64,000 bases of DNA from Fasciola hepatica (Eukaryota > Platyhelminthes > Trematoda > Plagiorchiida > Fasciolidae), in the NCBI GenBank assembly GCA_948099385.1, contig CANUEZ040000209.1, positions 2,294,001 through 2,358,000 on the forward strand, in the 5' to 3' direction. Positions 11,018 to 24,400 of this stretch are shown in pieces. Under the pieces are notes generated by a model that had not been told where the DNA came from, made no database searches, and worked only from the letters and a program-made list of their open reading frames with translations. Position 1 is the stretch's first letter, and each line of letters begins with the position of its first letter. Both the position numbers and the translations under genes were made by a program.

Positions 11018-14000
11018 CATTTTCAATGGTCAGTTCAGTGTTCAAGCTGCATGGAGAATCATATTATACAAATCTACTCTGCCACTGCTCTATTGCATTG
11101 TATGAGCAATCTGTGTGGATTGTTCATAAGGGAATGCCTTGAATTTACTTAGGCCCATAAATAGAGAAGTGATGGAACATAGGATTGGATCGGTGTGCGA
11201 GAATTTGGTTGTTACCGTTCAAAGCGAAAGCGAAAGCCAAAGCCAATTTGGGGATTGTGCTATATCATGTATTGTATATGTTGAACAAAGCGTTGAGACC
11301 CATATTGGATAGCCTTGTGATTTCGGTGTTCGACTGACATTCGTTCACCCCAACCCTTGTTCGTGTCCCCGTGTGGGCTCTGTCCATGTGCAATGCTCAT
11401 GATTCCCTTAGCGGATCAAACAGCTGTACAGTGCTTCCATCATTTTCAATGGTCAGTTCAGTGTTCAAGCTGCATGGAGAATCATATTATAAAATCTACT
11501 CTGCTACTGCTCTATTGCATTGTGTGAGCAATCTGTGTGGATTGTTCATAAGGGAATGCCTTGGTTTTACTTAGGCCCATAAATAGAGAAGTGATGGAAC
11601 ATAGGATTGGATCGGTGTGCGAGAATTTGCTTCTAACCGTTCAAAGCGAAAGCGAAAGCCGAAGCCAATTTGGGGATTGTGCTATATCATGTATTGTATA
11701 TGTTGAACAAAGCGTTGAGACCCATATCGGATAGCCTTGTGGTTTGGGTGTTCGACTGACATTCGTTCACCCCAACCCTTGTTCGTGTCCCCGTGTGGGC
11801 TCTGTCCATGTGCAATGCTCATGATTCCCTTAGCGGATCAAACAGCTGTACAGTGCTTCCATAATTTTCAATGGTCAGTTCAGTGTTCAAGCTGCATGGA
11901 GAATCATATTATACAAATCTACTCTGCCACTGCTCTATTGCATTGTATGAGCAATCTGTGTGGATTGTTCATAAGGGAATGCCTTGATTTTACTTAGGCC
12001 CATAAATAGAGAAGTGATGGAACATAGGATTGGATCGGTGTGCGAGAATTTGGTTGTTACCGATCAAAGCGAAAGCGAAAGCCGAAGCCAGTTTGGGGAT
12101 TGTGCTATATCATGTATTGTATATGTTGAACAAAGCGTTGAGACCCATATCGGATAGCCTTGTGATTTCGGTGTTCGACTGACATTCGTTCACCCCAACC
12201 CTTGTTCGTGTCCCCGTGTGGGCTCTGTCCATGTGCATTGCTCATGATTCCCTTAGCGGATCAAACAGCTGTACAGTGCTTCGATAATTTTCAATGGTCA
12301 GTTCAGTGTTCAAGCTGCATGGAGAATCATATTATACAAATTTACTCTACTACTGCTCCATTGCATTGCATGAGCAATCTGTGTGGGGATTGTTCATAAA
12401 GGAATGCCTTTGTTTTACTTAGGCCCATAAATAGAGAAGTGATGGAACATAGGATTGGATCGGTGTGCGAGAATTTGGTTGTTACCGTTCAAAGCGAAAG
12501 CGAAAGCCGAAGCCAGTTTGGGGATTGTGCTATATCATGTATTGTATATGTTGAACAAAGCGTTGAGACCCATATCGGATAGCCTTGTGATTTCGGTGTT
12601 CGACTGACATTCGTTCACCCCAACCCTTGTTCGTGTCCCCGTGTGGGCTCTGTCCATGTGCAATGCTCATCATTCCCTTAGCGGATCAAACAGCTGTACA
12701 GTGCTTCCATCATTTTCAATGGTCAGTTCAGTGTTCAAGCTGCATGGAGAATCATATTATACAAATCTACTCTGCTACTGCTCTATTGCATTGTGTGAGC
12801 AATCTGTGTGGATTGTTCATAAGGGAATGCCTTGGTTTTACTTAGGCCCATAAATAGAGAAGTGATGGAACATAGGATTGGATCGGTGTGCGAGAATTTG
12901 GTTGTTACCGTTCAAAGCGAAAGCGAAAGCCGAAGCCAGTTTGGGGATTGTGCTATATCATGTATTGTATATGTTGAACAAAGCGTTGAGACCCATATTG
13001 GATAGCCTTGTGGTTTGGGTGTTCGACTGACATTCGTTCACCCCAACCCTTGTTCGTGTCCCGTGTGGGCTCTGTCCATGTGCAATGCTCATGATTCCCT
13101 TAGCGGATCAAACAGCTGTACAGTGCTTCCATCATTTTCAATGGTCAGTTCAGTGTTCAAGCTGCATGGAGAATCATATTATACAAATCTACTCTGCTAC
13201 TGCTCTATTGCATTGTATGAGCAATCTGTGTGGGGATTGTTCATAAGGGAATGCCTTGGTTTTACTTAGGCCCATAAATAGAGAAGTGATGGAACATAGG
13301 ATTGGATCGGTGTGCGAGAATTTGGTTGTTACCGTTCAAAGCAAAAGCGAAAGCCGAAGCCAGTTTGGGGATTGTGCTATATCATGTAGTGTATATGTTG
13401 AACAAAGCGTTGAGACCCATATCGGATAGCCTTGTGATTTCGGTGTTCGACTGACATTCGTTCACCCCAACCCTTGTTCGTGTCCCCGTGTGGGCTCTGT
13501 CCATGTGCAATGCTCATGATTCCCTTAGCGGATCAAACAGCTGTACAGTGCTTCCATAATTTTCAATGGTCAGTTCAGTGTTCAAGCTGCATGGAGAATC
13601 ATATTATACAAATTTACTCTACTACTGCTCTATTGCGTTGCATGAGCAATCTGTGTGGATTGTTCATAAGGGAATGCCTTTGTTTTACTTAGGCCCATAA
13701 ATAGAGAAGTGATGGAACATAGGATTGGATCGGTGTGCGAGAATTTGGTTGTTACCGTTCAAAGCGAAAGCGAAAGCCGAAGCCAATTTGGGGATTGTGC
13801 TATATCATGTATTGTATATGTTGAACAAAGCGTTGAGACCCATATCGGATAGCCTTGTGATTTCGGTGTTCGACTGACATTCGTTCACCCCAACCCTTGT
13901 TCGTGTCCCCGTGTGGGCTCTGTCCATGTGCAATGCTCATGATTCCCTTAGCGGATCAAACAGCTGTACAGTGCTTCCATAATTTTCAATGGTCAGTTCA

Positions 14001-17000
14001 GTGTTCAAGCTGCATGGAGAATCATATTATACAGATCTACTCTGCTACTGCTCTATTGCATTGCATGAGCAATCTGTGTGGGGATTGTTCATAAAGGAAT
14101 GCCTTTGTTTTACTTAGGCCCATAAATAGAGAAGTGATGGAACATAGGATTGGATCGGTGTGCGAGAATTTGGTTGTTACCGTTCAAAGCGAAAGCGAAA
14201 GCCGAAGCCAATTTGGGGATTGTGCTATATCATGTATTGTATATGTTGAACAAAGCGTTGAGACCCATATCGGATAGCTTTGTGGTTTGGGTGTTCGACT
14301 GACAATCATTCACCCCAACCCTTGTTCGTGTCCCCGTGTGGGCTCTGTCCATGTGCAATGCTCATGATTCCCTTAGCGGATCAAACAGCTGTACAGTGCT
14401 TCCATAATTTTCAATGGTCAGTTCAGTGTTCAAGCTGCATGGAGAATCATATTATACAAATCTACTCTGCTACTGCTCTATTGCATTGTATGAGCAATCT
14501 GTGTGGGGCTTGTTCATAAGGGAATGCCTTTGTTTTACTTAGGCCCATAAATAGAGAAGTGATGGAACATAGGATTGGATCGGTGTGCGAGAATTTGGTT
14601 GTTACCGTTCAAAGCGAAAGCGAAAGCCGAAGCCAATTTGGGGATTGTGCTATATCATGTATTGTATATGTTGAACAAAGCGTTGAGACCCATATCGGAT
14701 AGCTTTTTGGTTTGGGTGTTCGACTGACATTCATTCACCCCAACCCTTGTTCGTGTCCCCGTGTGGGCTCTGTCCATGTGCAATGCTCATGATTCCCTTA
14801 GCGGATCAAACAGCTGTACAGTGCTTCCATCATTTTCAATGGTCAGTTCAGTGTTCAAGCTGCATGGAGAATCATATTATACAAATCTACTCTGCTACTG
14901 CTCTATTGCATTGCATCAGCAATCTGTGTAGATTGTTCATAAGGGAATGCCTTGGTTTTACTTTGGCCCATAAATAGAGAAGTGATGGAACATAGGATTG
15001 GATCGGTGTGCGAGAATTTGGTTGTTACCGTTGAAAGCGAAAGCGAAAGCCGAAACCAATTTGAGGATTGTGCTATATCATGTATTGTATATGTTGAACA
15101 AAGCGTTGAGACCCATATCGGATAGCCTTGTGGTTTGGGTGTTCGACTGACATTCGTTCACCCCAACCCTTGTTCGTGTCCCCGTGTGGGCTCTGTCCAT
15201 GTGCAATGCTCATGATTCCCTTAGCGGATCAAACAGCTGTACAGTGCTTCCATAATTTTCAATGGTCAGTTCAGTGTTCAAGCTGCATGGAGAATCATAT
15301 TATACAAATCTACTCTGCTACTGCTCTATTGCATTGTATGAGCAATCTGTGTGGATTGTTCATAAGGGAATGCCTTGGTTTTACTTAGGCCCATAAATAG
15401 AGAAGTGATGGAACATAGGATTGGATCGGTGTGCGAGAATTTGGTTGTTACCGTTCAAAGCGAAAGCGAAAGCCGAGGCCAATTTGGGGATTGTGCTATA
15501 TCATGTATTGTATATGTTGAACAAAGCGTTGAGACCCATATAGGATAGCCTTGTGGTTTGCGTGTTCGACTGACATTCGTTCACCCCAACCCTTGTTCGT
15601 GTCCCCGTGTGGGCTCTGTCCATGTGCAATGCTCATGATTCCCTTAGCGGATCAAACAGCTGTACAGTGCTTCCATCATTTTCAATGGTCAGTTCAGTGT
15701 TCAAGCTGCATGGAGAATCATATTATACAAATCTACTCTGCTACTGCTCTATTGCATTGTGTCAGCAATCTGTGTGGATTGTTCATAAGGGAATGCCTTT
15801 GTTTTACTTAGGCCCATAAATAGAGAAGTGATGGAACATAGGATTGGATCGGTGTGCGAGAATTTGGTTGTTACCGTTCAAAGCGAAAGCGGAAGCCGAA
15901 GCCAGTTTGGGGATTGTGCTATATCATGTATTGTATATGTTCCACAAAGCGTTGACACCCATATCGTAAAGCCTCGTGGTTTGTGTGTTCGACTGACATT
16001 CGTTCACCCCAACCCTTGTTCGTGTCCCGTGTGGGCTCTGTCCATGTGCAATGCTCATGATTCCCTTAGCGGATCAAACAGCTGTACAGTGCTTCCATCA
16101 TTTTCAATGGTCAGTTCAGTGTTCAAGCTGCATGGAGAATCATATTATACAAATCTACTATGCTACTGCTCTATTGCATTGTGTGAGCAATCTGTGTAGA
16201 TTGTTCATAAGGGAATGCCTTGGTTTTACTTAGGCCCATAAATAGAGAAGTAATGGAACATAGGATTGGATCGGTGTGCGAGAATTTGGTTGTTACCGTT
16301 CAAAGCGAAAGCGAAAGCCGAAGCCAATTTGGGGATTGTGCTACATCATGTATTGTATATGTTGAACAAAGCGTTGAGACCCATATCGGATAGCCTTGTG
16401 GTTTGGGTGTTCGACTGACATTCGTTCACCCCAACCCTTGTTCGTGTCCCCGTGTGGGCTCTGTCCATGTGCAATGCTCATGATTCCCTTAGCGGATCAA
16501 ACAGCTGTACAGTGCTTCCATCATTTTCAATGGTCAGTTCAGTGTTCAAGCTGCATGGAGAATCATATTATACAAATCTACTCTGCCACTGCTCTATTGC
16601 ATTGTGTGAGCAATCTGTGTAGATTGTTCATAAGGGAATGCCTTGATTTTACTTAGGCCCATAAATAAAGAAGAGATGGAACATAGGATTGGATCGGTGT
16701 GCGAGAATTTGGTTGTTACCGTTCAAAGCGAAAGCGAAAGCCGAAGCCAGTTTGGGGATTGTGCTATATCATGTAGTGTATATGTTGAACAAAGCGTTGA
16801 GACCCATATGGGATAGCCTTGTGATTTCGGTGTTCGACTGACATTCGTTCACCCCAACCCTTGTTCGTGTCCCCGTGTGGGCTCTGTCCATGTGCAATGC
16901 TCATGATTCCCTTAGCGGATCAAACAGCTGTACAGTGCTTCCATCATTTTCAATGGTCAGTTCAGTGTTCAAGCTGCATGGAGAATCATATTATACAAAT

Positions 17001-17241
17001 CTACTCTGCTACTGCTCTATTGCATTGCATGAGCAATCTGTGTGGATTGTTCATAAGGGAATGCCTTGGTTTTACTTAGGCCCATAAATAGAGAAGTGAT
17101 GGAACATAGGATTGGATCGGTGTGCGAGAATTTGGTTGTTACCGTTCAAAGCGAAAGCGAAAGCCGAAGCCAATTTGGGGATTGTGCTATATCATGTATT
17201 GTATATGTTGAACAAAGCGTTGAGACCCATATGGGATAGCC
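11018..17241 (+). repeat. Units 26-40: monomers without a clear higher-order repeat
   Basis: Unit 26 begins at 10892. Further anchors are at 11315, 11737, 12160, 12585, 13008, 13432, 13855, 14280, 14705, 15128, 15551, 15974, 16396 and 16819. Lengths mix 422, 423, 424 and 425. I saw no convincing multi-unit duplication here. Unit 29 (12160) shares GTGCATTGCTC and TTTACTCTACTAC with units 23 and 25. Unit 38 (15974) is the most unusual, opening with CGTAAAGCCTCGTGG and TTGTGTGTTCG and carrying the CCCG deletion. GTGATTTCGG replaces GTGGTTTGGG at several anchors in this stretch. Confidence 0.9.
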
Positions 17242-20200
17242 TTGTGGTTTGGGTGTTCGACTGACATTCGTTCACCCCAACCCTTGTTCGTGTCCCCGTG
17301 TGGGCTCTGTCCATGTGCAATGCTCATGATTCCCTTAGCGGATCAAACAGCTGTACAGTGCTTCCATCATTTTCAATGGTCAGTTCAGTGTTCAAGCTGC
17401 ATGGAGAATCATATTATACAAATCTACTCTGCCACTGCTCTATTGCATTGTATGAGCAATCTGTGTGGATTGTTCATAAGGTAATGCGTTTGCTTTACTT
17501 AGGCCCATAAATAGAGAAGTGATGGAACATAGGATTGGATCGGTGTGCGAGAATTTGGTTGTTACCGTTCAAAGCGAAAGCGAAAGCCGAAGCCAATTTG
17601 GGGATTGTGCTATATCATGTATTGTATATGTTGAACAAAGCTTTCAGACCCATATCGGATAGCTTTGTGGTTTGGGTGTTCGACTGCCATTTGTTCACCC
17701 AAACCCTTGTTCGTGTCCCCGTGAGGGCTCTGTCCATGTGCAATGCTCATGATTCCCTTAGCGGATCAAACAGCTGTACAGTGCTTCCATAATTTTCAAT
17801 GGTCAGTTCAGTGTTCAAGCTGCATGGAGAATCATATTATACAAATCTACTCTGCCACTGCTCTATTGCATTGTATGAGCAATCTGTGTGGATTGTTCAT
17901 AAGGGAATGCCTTGGTTTTACTTAGGCCCATATATAGAGAAGTGATGGAACATAGGATTGGATCGGTGTGCGAGAATTTGGTTGTTACCGTTCAAAGCGA
18001 AAGCGAAAGCCGAAGCCAATTTAGGGATTGTGCTATATCATGTATTGTATATGTTTAACAAAGCGTTGAGACCCATATGGATAGCCTTGTTTTTTGGGTG
18101 TTCGACTGACAATCATTCACCCCAACCCTTGTTCGTGTCCCCGTGTGGGCTCTGTCCATGTGCAATGCTCATGATTCCCTTAGCGGATCAAACAGCTGTA
18201 CAGTGCTTCCATCATTTTCAATGGTCAGTTCAGTGTTCAAGCTGCATGGAGAATCATATTATACAAATCTACTCTGCTACTGCTCTATTGCATTGTGTGA
18301 GCAATCTGTGTGGGGATTGTTCATAAAGGAATGCCTTTGTTTTACTTAGGCCCATAAATAGAGAAGTGATGGAACATAGGATTGGATCGGTGTGCGAGAA
18401 TTTGGTTGTTACCGTTCAAAGCGAAAGCGAAAGCCGAAGCCAATTTGGGGATTGTGCTATATCATGTATTGTATATGTTGAACAAAGCGTTGAGACCCAT
18501 ATCGGATAGCCTTGTGGTTTGGATGTTCGACTGACATTCGTTCACCCCAACCCTTGTTCGTGTCCCCGTGTGGGCTCTGTCCATGTGCAATGCTCATCAT
18601 TCCCTTAGCGGATCAAACAGCTGTACAGTGCTTCCATAATTTTCAATGGTCAGTTCAGTGTTCAAGCTGCATGGAGAATCATATTATACAAATCTACTCT
18701 GCTACTGCTCTATTGCATTGTGTGAGCAATCTGTGTGGATTGTTCATAAGGGAATGCCTTGGTCTTACTTAGGCCCATAAATATTGAAGTGATGGAACAT
18801 AGGATTGGATCGGTGTGCGAGAATTTGGTTGTTACCGTTCAAAGCGAAAGCGAAAGCCGAAGCCAATTTAGGGATTGTGCTATATCATGTATTGTATATG
18901 TTGAACAAAGCGTTGAGACCCATATCGGATAGCCTTGTGGTTTGGGTGTTCGACTGACATTCGTTCACCCCAACCCTTGTTCGTGTCCCCGTGTGGGCTC
19001 TGTCCATGTGCAATGCTCATGATTCCCTTAGCGGATCAAACAGCTGTACAGTGCTTCCATAATTTTCAATGGTCAGTTCAGTGTTCAAGCTGCATGGAGA
19101 ATCATATTATACAGATCAACTCTGCTACTGCTCTATTGCATTGTGTGAGCAATCTGTGTAGATTGTTCATAAGGGAATGCCTTGGTTTTACTTAGGCCCA
19201 TAAATAGAGAAGTGATGGAACATAGGATTGGATCGGTGTGCGAGAATTTGGTTGTTACCGTTCAAAGCGAAAGCGAAAGCCGAAGCCAATTTGGGGATTG
19301 TGCTATATCATGTATTGTATATGTTGAACAAAGCGTTGAGACCCATATGGGATAGCCTTGTGGTTTGGGTGTTCGACTGACATTCGTTCACCCCAACCCT
19401 TGTTCGTGTCCCCGTGTGGGCTCTGTCCATGTGCAATGCTCATGATTCCCTTAGCGGATCAAACAGCTGTACAGTGCTTCCATCATTTTCAATGGTCAGT
19501 TCAGTGTTCAAGCTGCATGGAGAATCATATTATACAAATCTACTCTGCTACTGCTCTATTGCATTGTATGAGCAATCTGTGTAGATTGTTCATAAGGGAA
19601 TGCCTTGGTTTTACTTAGGCCCATAAATAGAGAAGTGATGGAACATAGGATTGGATCGGTGTGCGAGAATTTGGTTGTTACCGTTCAAAGCGAAAGCGAA
19701 AGCCGAAGCCAATTTGGGGATTGTGCTATATCATGTATTGTATATGTTGAACAAAGCTTTCAGACCCATATCGGATAGCTTTGTGGTTTGGGTGTTCGAC
19801 TGCCATTTGTTCACCCAAACCCTTGTTCGTGTCCCCGTGAGGGCTCTGTCCATGTGCAATGCTCATGATTCCCTTAGCGGATCAAACAGCTGTACAGTGC
19901 TTCCATAATTTTCAATGGTCAGTTCAGTGTTCAAGCTGCATGGAGAATCATATTATACAAATCTACTCTGCCACTGATCTATTGCATTGTATGAGCAATC
20001 TGTGTGGATTGTTCATAAGGGAATGCCTTGGTTTTACTTAGGCCCATATATAGAGAAGTGATGGAACATAGGATTGGATCGGTGTGCGAGAATTTGGTTG
20101 TTACCGTTCAAAGCGAAAGCGAAAGCCGAAGCCAATTTGGGGATTGTGCTATATCATGTATTGTATATGTTTAACAAAGCGTTGAGACCCATATGGATAG

Positions 20201-21475
20201 CCTTGTGGTTTGGGTGTTCGACTGACAATCATTCACCCCAACCCTTGTTCGTGTCCCCGTGTGGGCTCTGTCCATGTGCAATGCTCATGATTCCCTTAGC
20301 GGATCAAACAGCTGTACAGTGCTTCCATCATTTTCAATGGTCAGTTCAGTGTTCAAGCTGCATGGAGAATCATATTATACAAATCTACTCTGCTACTGCT
20401 CTATTGCATTGTGTGAGCAATCTGTGTGGGGAATGTTCATAAAGGAATGCCTTTGTTTTACTTAGGCCCATAAATAGAGAAGTGATGGAACATAGGATTG
20501 GATCGGTGTGCGAGAATTTGGTTGTTACCGTTCAAAGCGAAAGCGAAAGCCGAAGCCAATTTGGGGATTGTGCCATATCATGTATTGTATATGTTGAACA
20601 AAGCGTTGAGACCCATATCGGATAGCCTTGTGGTTTGGATGTTCGACTGACATTCGTTCACCCCAACCCTTGTTCGTGTCCCCGTGTGGGCTCTGTCCAT
20701 GTGCAATGCTCATGATTCCCTTAGCGGATCAAACAGCTGTACAGTGCTTCCATAATTTTCAATGGTCAGTTCAGTGTTCAAGCTGCATGGAGAATCATAT
20801 TATACAAATCTACTCTGCTACTGCTCTATTGCATTGTGTGAGCAATCTGTGCGGGGATTGTTCATAAGGGAATGCCTTGGTTTTACTTAGGCCCATAAAT
20901 ATTGAAGTGATGGAACATAGGATTGGATCGGTGTGCGAGAATTTGGTTGTTACCGTTCAAAGCGAAAGCGAAAGCCGAAGCCAATTTAGGGATTGTGCTA
21001 TATCATGTATTGTATATGTTGAACAAAGCGTTGAGACCCATATCGGATAGCCTTGTGGTTTGGGTGTTCGACTGACATTCGTTCACCCCAACCCTTGTTC
21101 GTGTCCCCGTGTGGGCTCTGTCCATGTGCAATGCTCAGGATTCCCTTACCGGATCAAACAGCTGTACAGTGCTTCCATAATTTTCAATGGTCAGTTCAGT
21201 GTTCAAGCTGCATGGAGAATCATATTATACAGATCAACTCTGCTACTGCTCTATTGCATTGTGTGAGCAATCTGTGTAGATTGTTCATAAGGGAATGCCT
21301 TGGTTTTACTTAGGCCCATAAATAGAGAAGTGATGGAACATAGGATTGGATCGGTGTGCGAGAATTTGGTTGTTACCGTTCAAAGCGAAAGCGAAAGCCG
21401 AAGCCAATTTGGGGATTGTGCCATATCATGTATTGTATATGTTGAACAAAGCGTTGAGACCCATATCGGATAGCT
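17242..21475 (+). repeat. Higher-order repeat: 5-unit block (2116/2118 bp), two copies
   Basis: Units 41-45 (anchors 17242, 17665, 18087, 18512, 18935) align with units 46-50 (19358, 19781, 20203, 20628, 21053). Lengths are 423, 422, 425, 423, 423 against 423, 422, 425, 425, 423. Diagnostic variants are shared in order: GCCATTTGTTCACCCAAAC with CCGTGAGGG, CCATATATAG, TGTTTAACAAAG, CATATGGATAG, TTTGGATGTTCG, AAATATTGAAG and ACAGATCAACTC. I noted about 15 differences, including the private GGTAATGCGTTTGC near 17480, TTTTTTGGGTG near 18092 and CTCAGGATTCCCTTACC near 21134, so identity is about 99%. The copies have since diverged slightly, including one loss or gain of GG. Confidence 0.92.
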
Positions 21476-24400
21476 TTGTGGTTTGGGTGTTCGACTGACA
21501 TTCGTTCACCCCAACCCTTGTTCGTGTCCCCGTGTGGGCTCTGTCCATGTGCAATGCTCATGTTTCCCTTAGCGGATCAAACAGCTGTACAGTGCTTCCT
21601 TCATTTTCAATGGTCAGTTCAGTGTTCAAGCTGCATGGAGAATCATATTATACAAATCTACTCTGCTACTGCTCTATTGCATTGTGTGAGCAATCTGTGT
21701 GGATTGTTCATAAGGGAATGCCTTGGTTTTTCTTAGGCCCATAAATAGAGAAGTGATGGAACATAGGATTGGATCGGTGTGCGAGAATTTGGTTGTTACC
21801 GTTCAAAGCGAAAGCGAAAGCCGAAGCCAATTTAGGGATTGTGCTATATCATGTATTGTATATGTTGAACAAAGCGTTGAGACCCATATCGGATAGCCTT
21901 GTGGTTTGGGTGTTCGACTGACATTCGTTCACCCCAACCCTTGTTCGTGTCCCGTGTGGTCTCTGTCCATGTGCAATGCTCATGATTCCCTTAGCGGATC
22001 AAACAGCTGTACAGTGCTTCCATAATTTTCAATGGTCAGTTCAGTGTTCAAGCTACATGGAGAATCATATTATACAAATCTACTCTGAAACTGCTCTATT
22101 GCATTGTGTGAGCAATCTGTGTAGATTGTTCATAAGGGAATATGTTTGTTTTACTTAGGCCCATAAATAGAGAAGTGATGGAACATAGGATTGGATCGGT
22201 GTGCGAGAATTTGGTTGTTACCGTTCAAAGCGAAAGCGAAAGCCGAAGCCAATTTGGGGATTGTGCCATATCATGTATTGTATATGTTGAACAAAGCGTT
22301 CAGACCCATATCGGATAGCTTTGTGGTTTGGGTGTTCGACTGACATTCGTTCACCCCAACCCTTGTTCGTGTCCCCGTGTGGGCTCTGTCCATGTGCAAT
22401 GCTCATGTTTCCCTTAGCGGATCAAACAGCTGTACAGTGCTTCCATAATTTTCAATGGTCAGTTCAGTGTTCAAGCTGCATGGAGAATCATATTATACAA
22501 ATCAACTCTGCTACTGCTCTATTGCATTGTGTGAGCAATCTGTGTAGATTGTTCATAAGGGAATGCCTTGGTTTTACTTAGGCCCATAAATAGAGAAGTG
22601 ATGGAACATAGGATTGGATCGGTGTGCGAGAATTTGGTTGTTACCGTTCAAAGCGAAAGCGAAAGCCGAAGCCAATTTGGGGATTGTGCCATATCATGTA
22701 TTGTATATGTTCCACAAAGCGTTGAGACCCATATCGGATAGCTTTGTGGTTTGGGTGTTCGACTGACAATCATTCACCCCAACCCTTGTTCGTGTCCCCG
22801 TGTGGGCTCTGTCCATGTGCAATGCTCATGATTCCCTCAGCGGATCAAACAGCTGTACAGTGCTTCCTTCATTTTCAATGGTCAGTTCAGTGTTCAAGCT
22901 GCATGGAGAATCATATTATACAGATCAACTCTGCTACTGCTCTATTGCATTGTGTGAGCAATCTGTGTGGATTGTTCATAAGGGAATGCCTTGGTTTTAC
23001 TTAGGCCCATAAATAGAGAAGTGATGGAACATAGGATTGGATCGGTGTGCGAGAATTTGGTTGTTACCGTTCAAAGCGAAAGCGAAAGCCGAAGCCAATT
23101 TGGGGATTGTGCTATATCATGTATTGTATATGTTGAACAAAGCGTTGAGACCCATATCGGATAGCCTTGTGGTTTGGGTGTTCGACTGACATTCGTTCAC
23201 TCCAACCCTTGTTCGTGTCCCCGTGTGGGCTCTGTCCATGTGCAATGCTCATGATTCCCTTAGCGGATCAAACAGCTGTACAGTGCTTCCATCATTTTCA
23301 ATGGTCAGTTCAGTGTTCAAGCTGCATGGAGAATCATATTATACAAATCTACTCTGCTACTGCTCTATTGCATTGTGTGAGCAATCTGTGTGGATTGTTC
23401 ATAAGGGAATGCCTTGGTTTTACTTAGGCCCATAAATAGAGAAGTGATGGAACATAGGATTGGATCGGTGTGCGAGAATTTGGTTGTTACCGTTCAAAGC
23501 GAAAGCGAAAGCCGAAGCCAATTTGGGGATTGTGCTATATCATGTATTGTATATGTTGAACAAAGCGTTGAGACCCATATCGGATAGCCTTGTGGTTTGG
23601 GTGTTCGACTGACATTCGTTCACTCCAACCCTTGTTCGTGTCCCCGTGTGGGCTCTGTCCATGTGCAATGCTCATGATTCCCTTAGCGGATCGAACAGCT
23701 GTACAGTGCTTCCATCATTTTCCATGGTCAGTTCAGTGTTCAAGCTGCATGGAGAATCATATTATACAAATCTACTCTGCTACTGCTCTATTGCATTGCA
23801 TCAGCAATCTGTGCGGGGATTGTTCATAAGGGAATGCCTTGGTTTTACTTAGGCCCATAAATAGAGAAGTGATGGAACATAGGATTGGATCGGTGTGCGA
23901 GAATTTGGTTGTTACCGTTCAAAGCGAAAGCGAAAGCCGAAGCCAATTTGGGGATTGTGCTATATCATGTATTGTATATGTTGAACAAAGCGTTGAGACC
24001 CATATTGGATAGCCTTGTGGTTTGGGTGTTCGACTGACAATCAATCACCCCAACCCTTGTTCGTGTCCCCGTGTGGGCTCTGTCCATGTGCAATGCTCAT
24101 GATTCCCTTAGCGGATCAAACAGCTGTACAGTGCTTCCATCATTTTCAATGGTCAGTTCAGTGTTCAAGCTGCATGGAGAATCATATTATACAAATCTAC
24201 TCTGCCACTGCTCTATTGCATTGTATGAGCAATCTGTGTGGATTGTTCATAAGGGAATGCCTTGGTTTTACTTAGGCCCATAAATAGAGAAGTGATGGAA
24301 CATAGGATTGGATCTGTGTGCGAGAATTTGGTTGTTACCGTTCAAAGCGAAAGCGAAAGCCGAAGCCAATTTGGGGATTGTGCCATATCATGTATTGTAT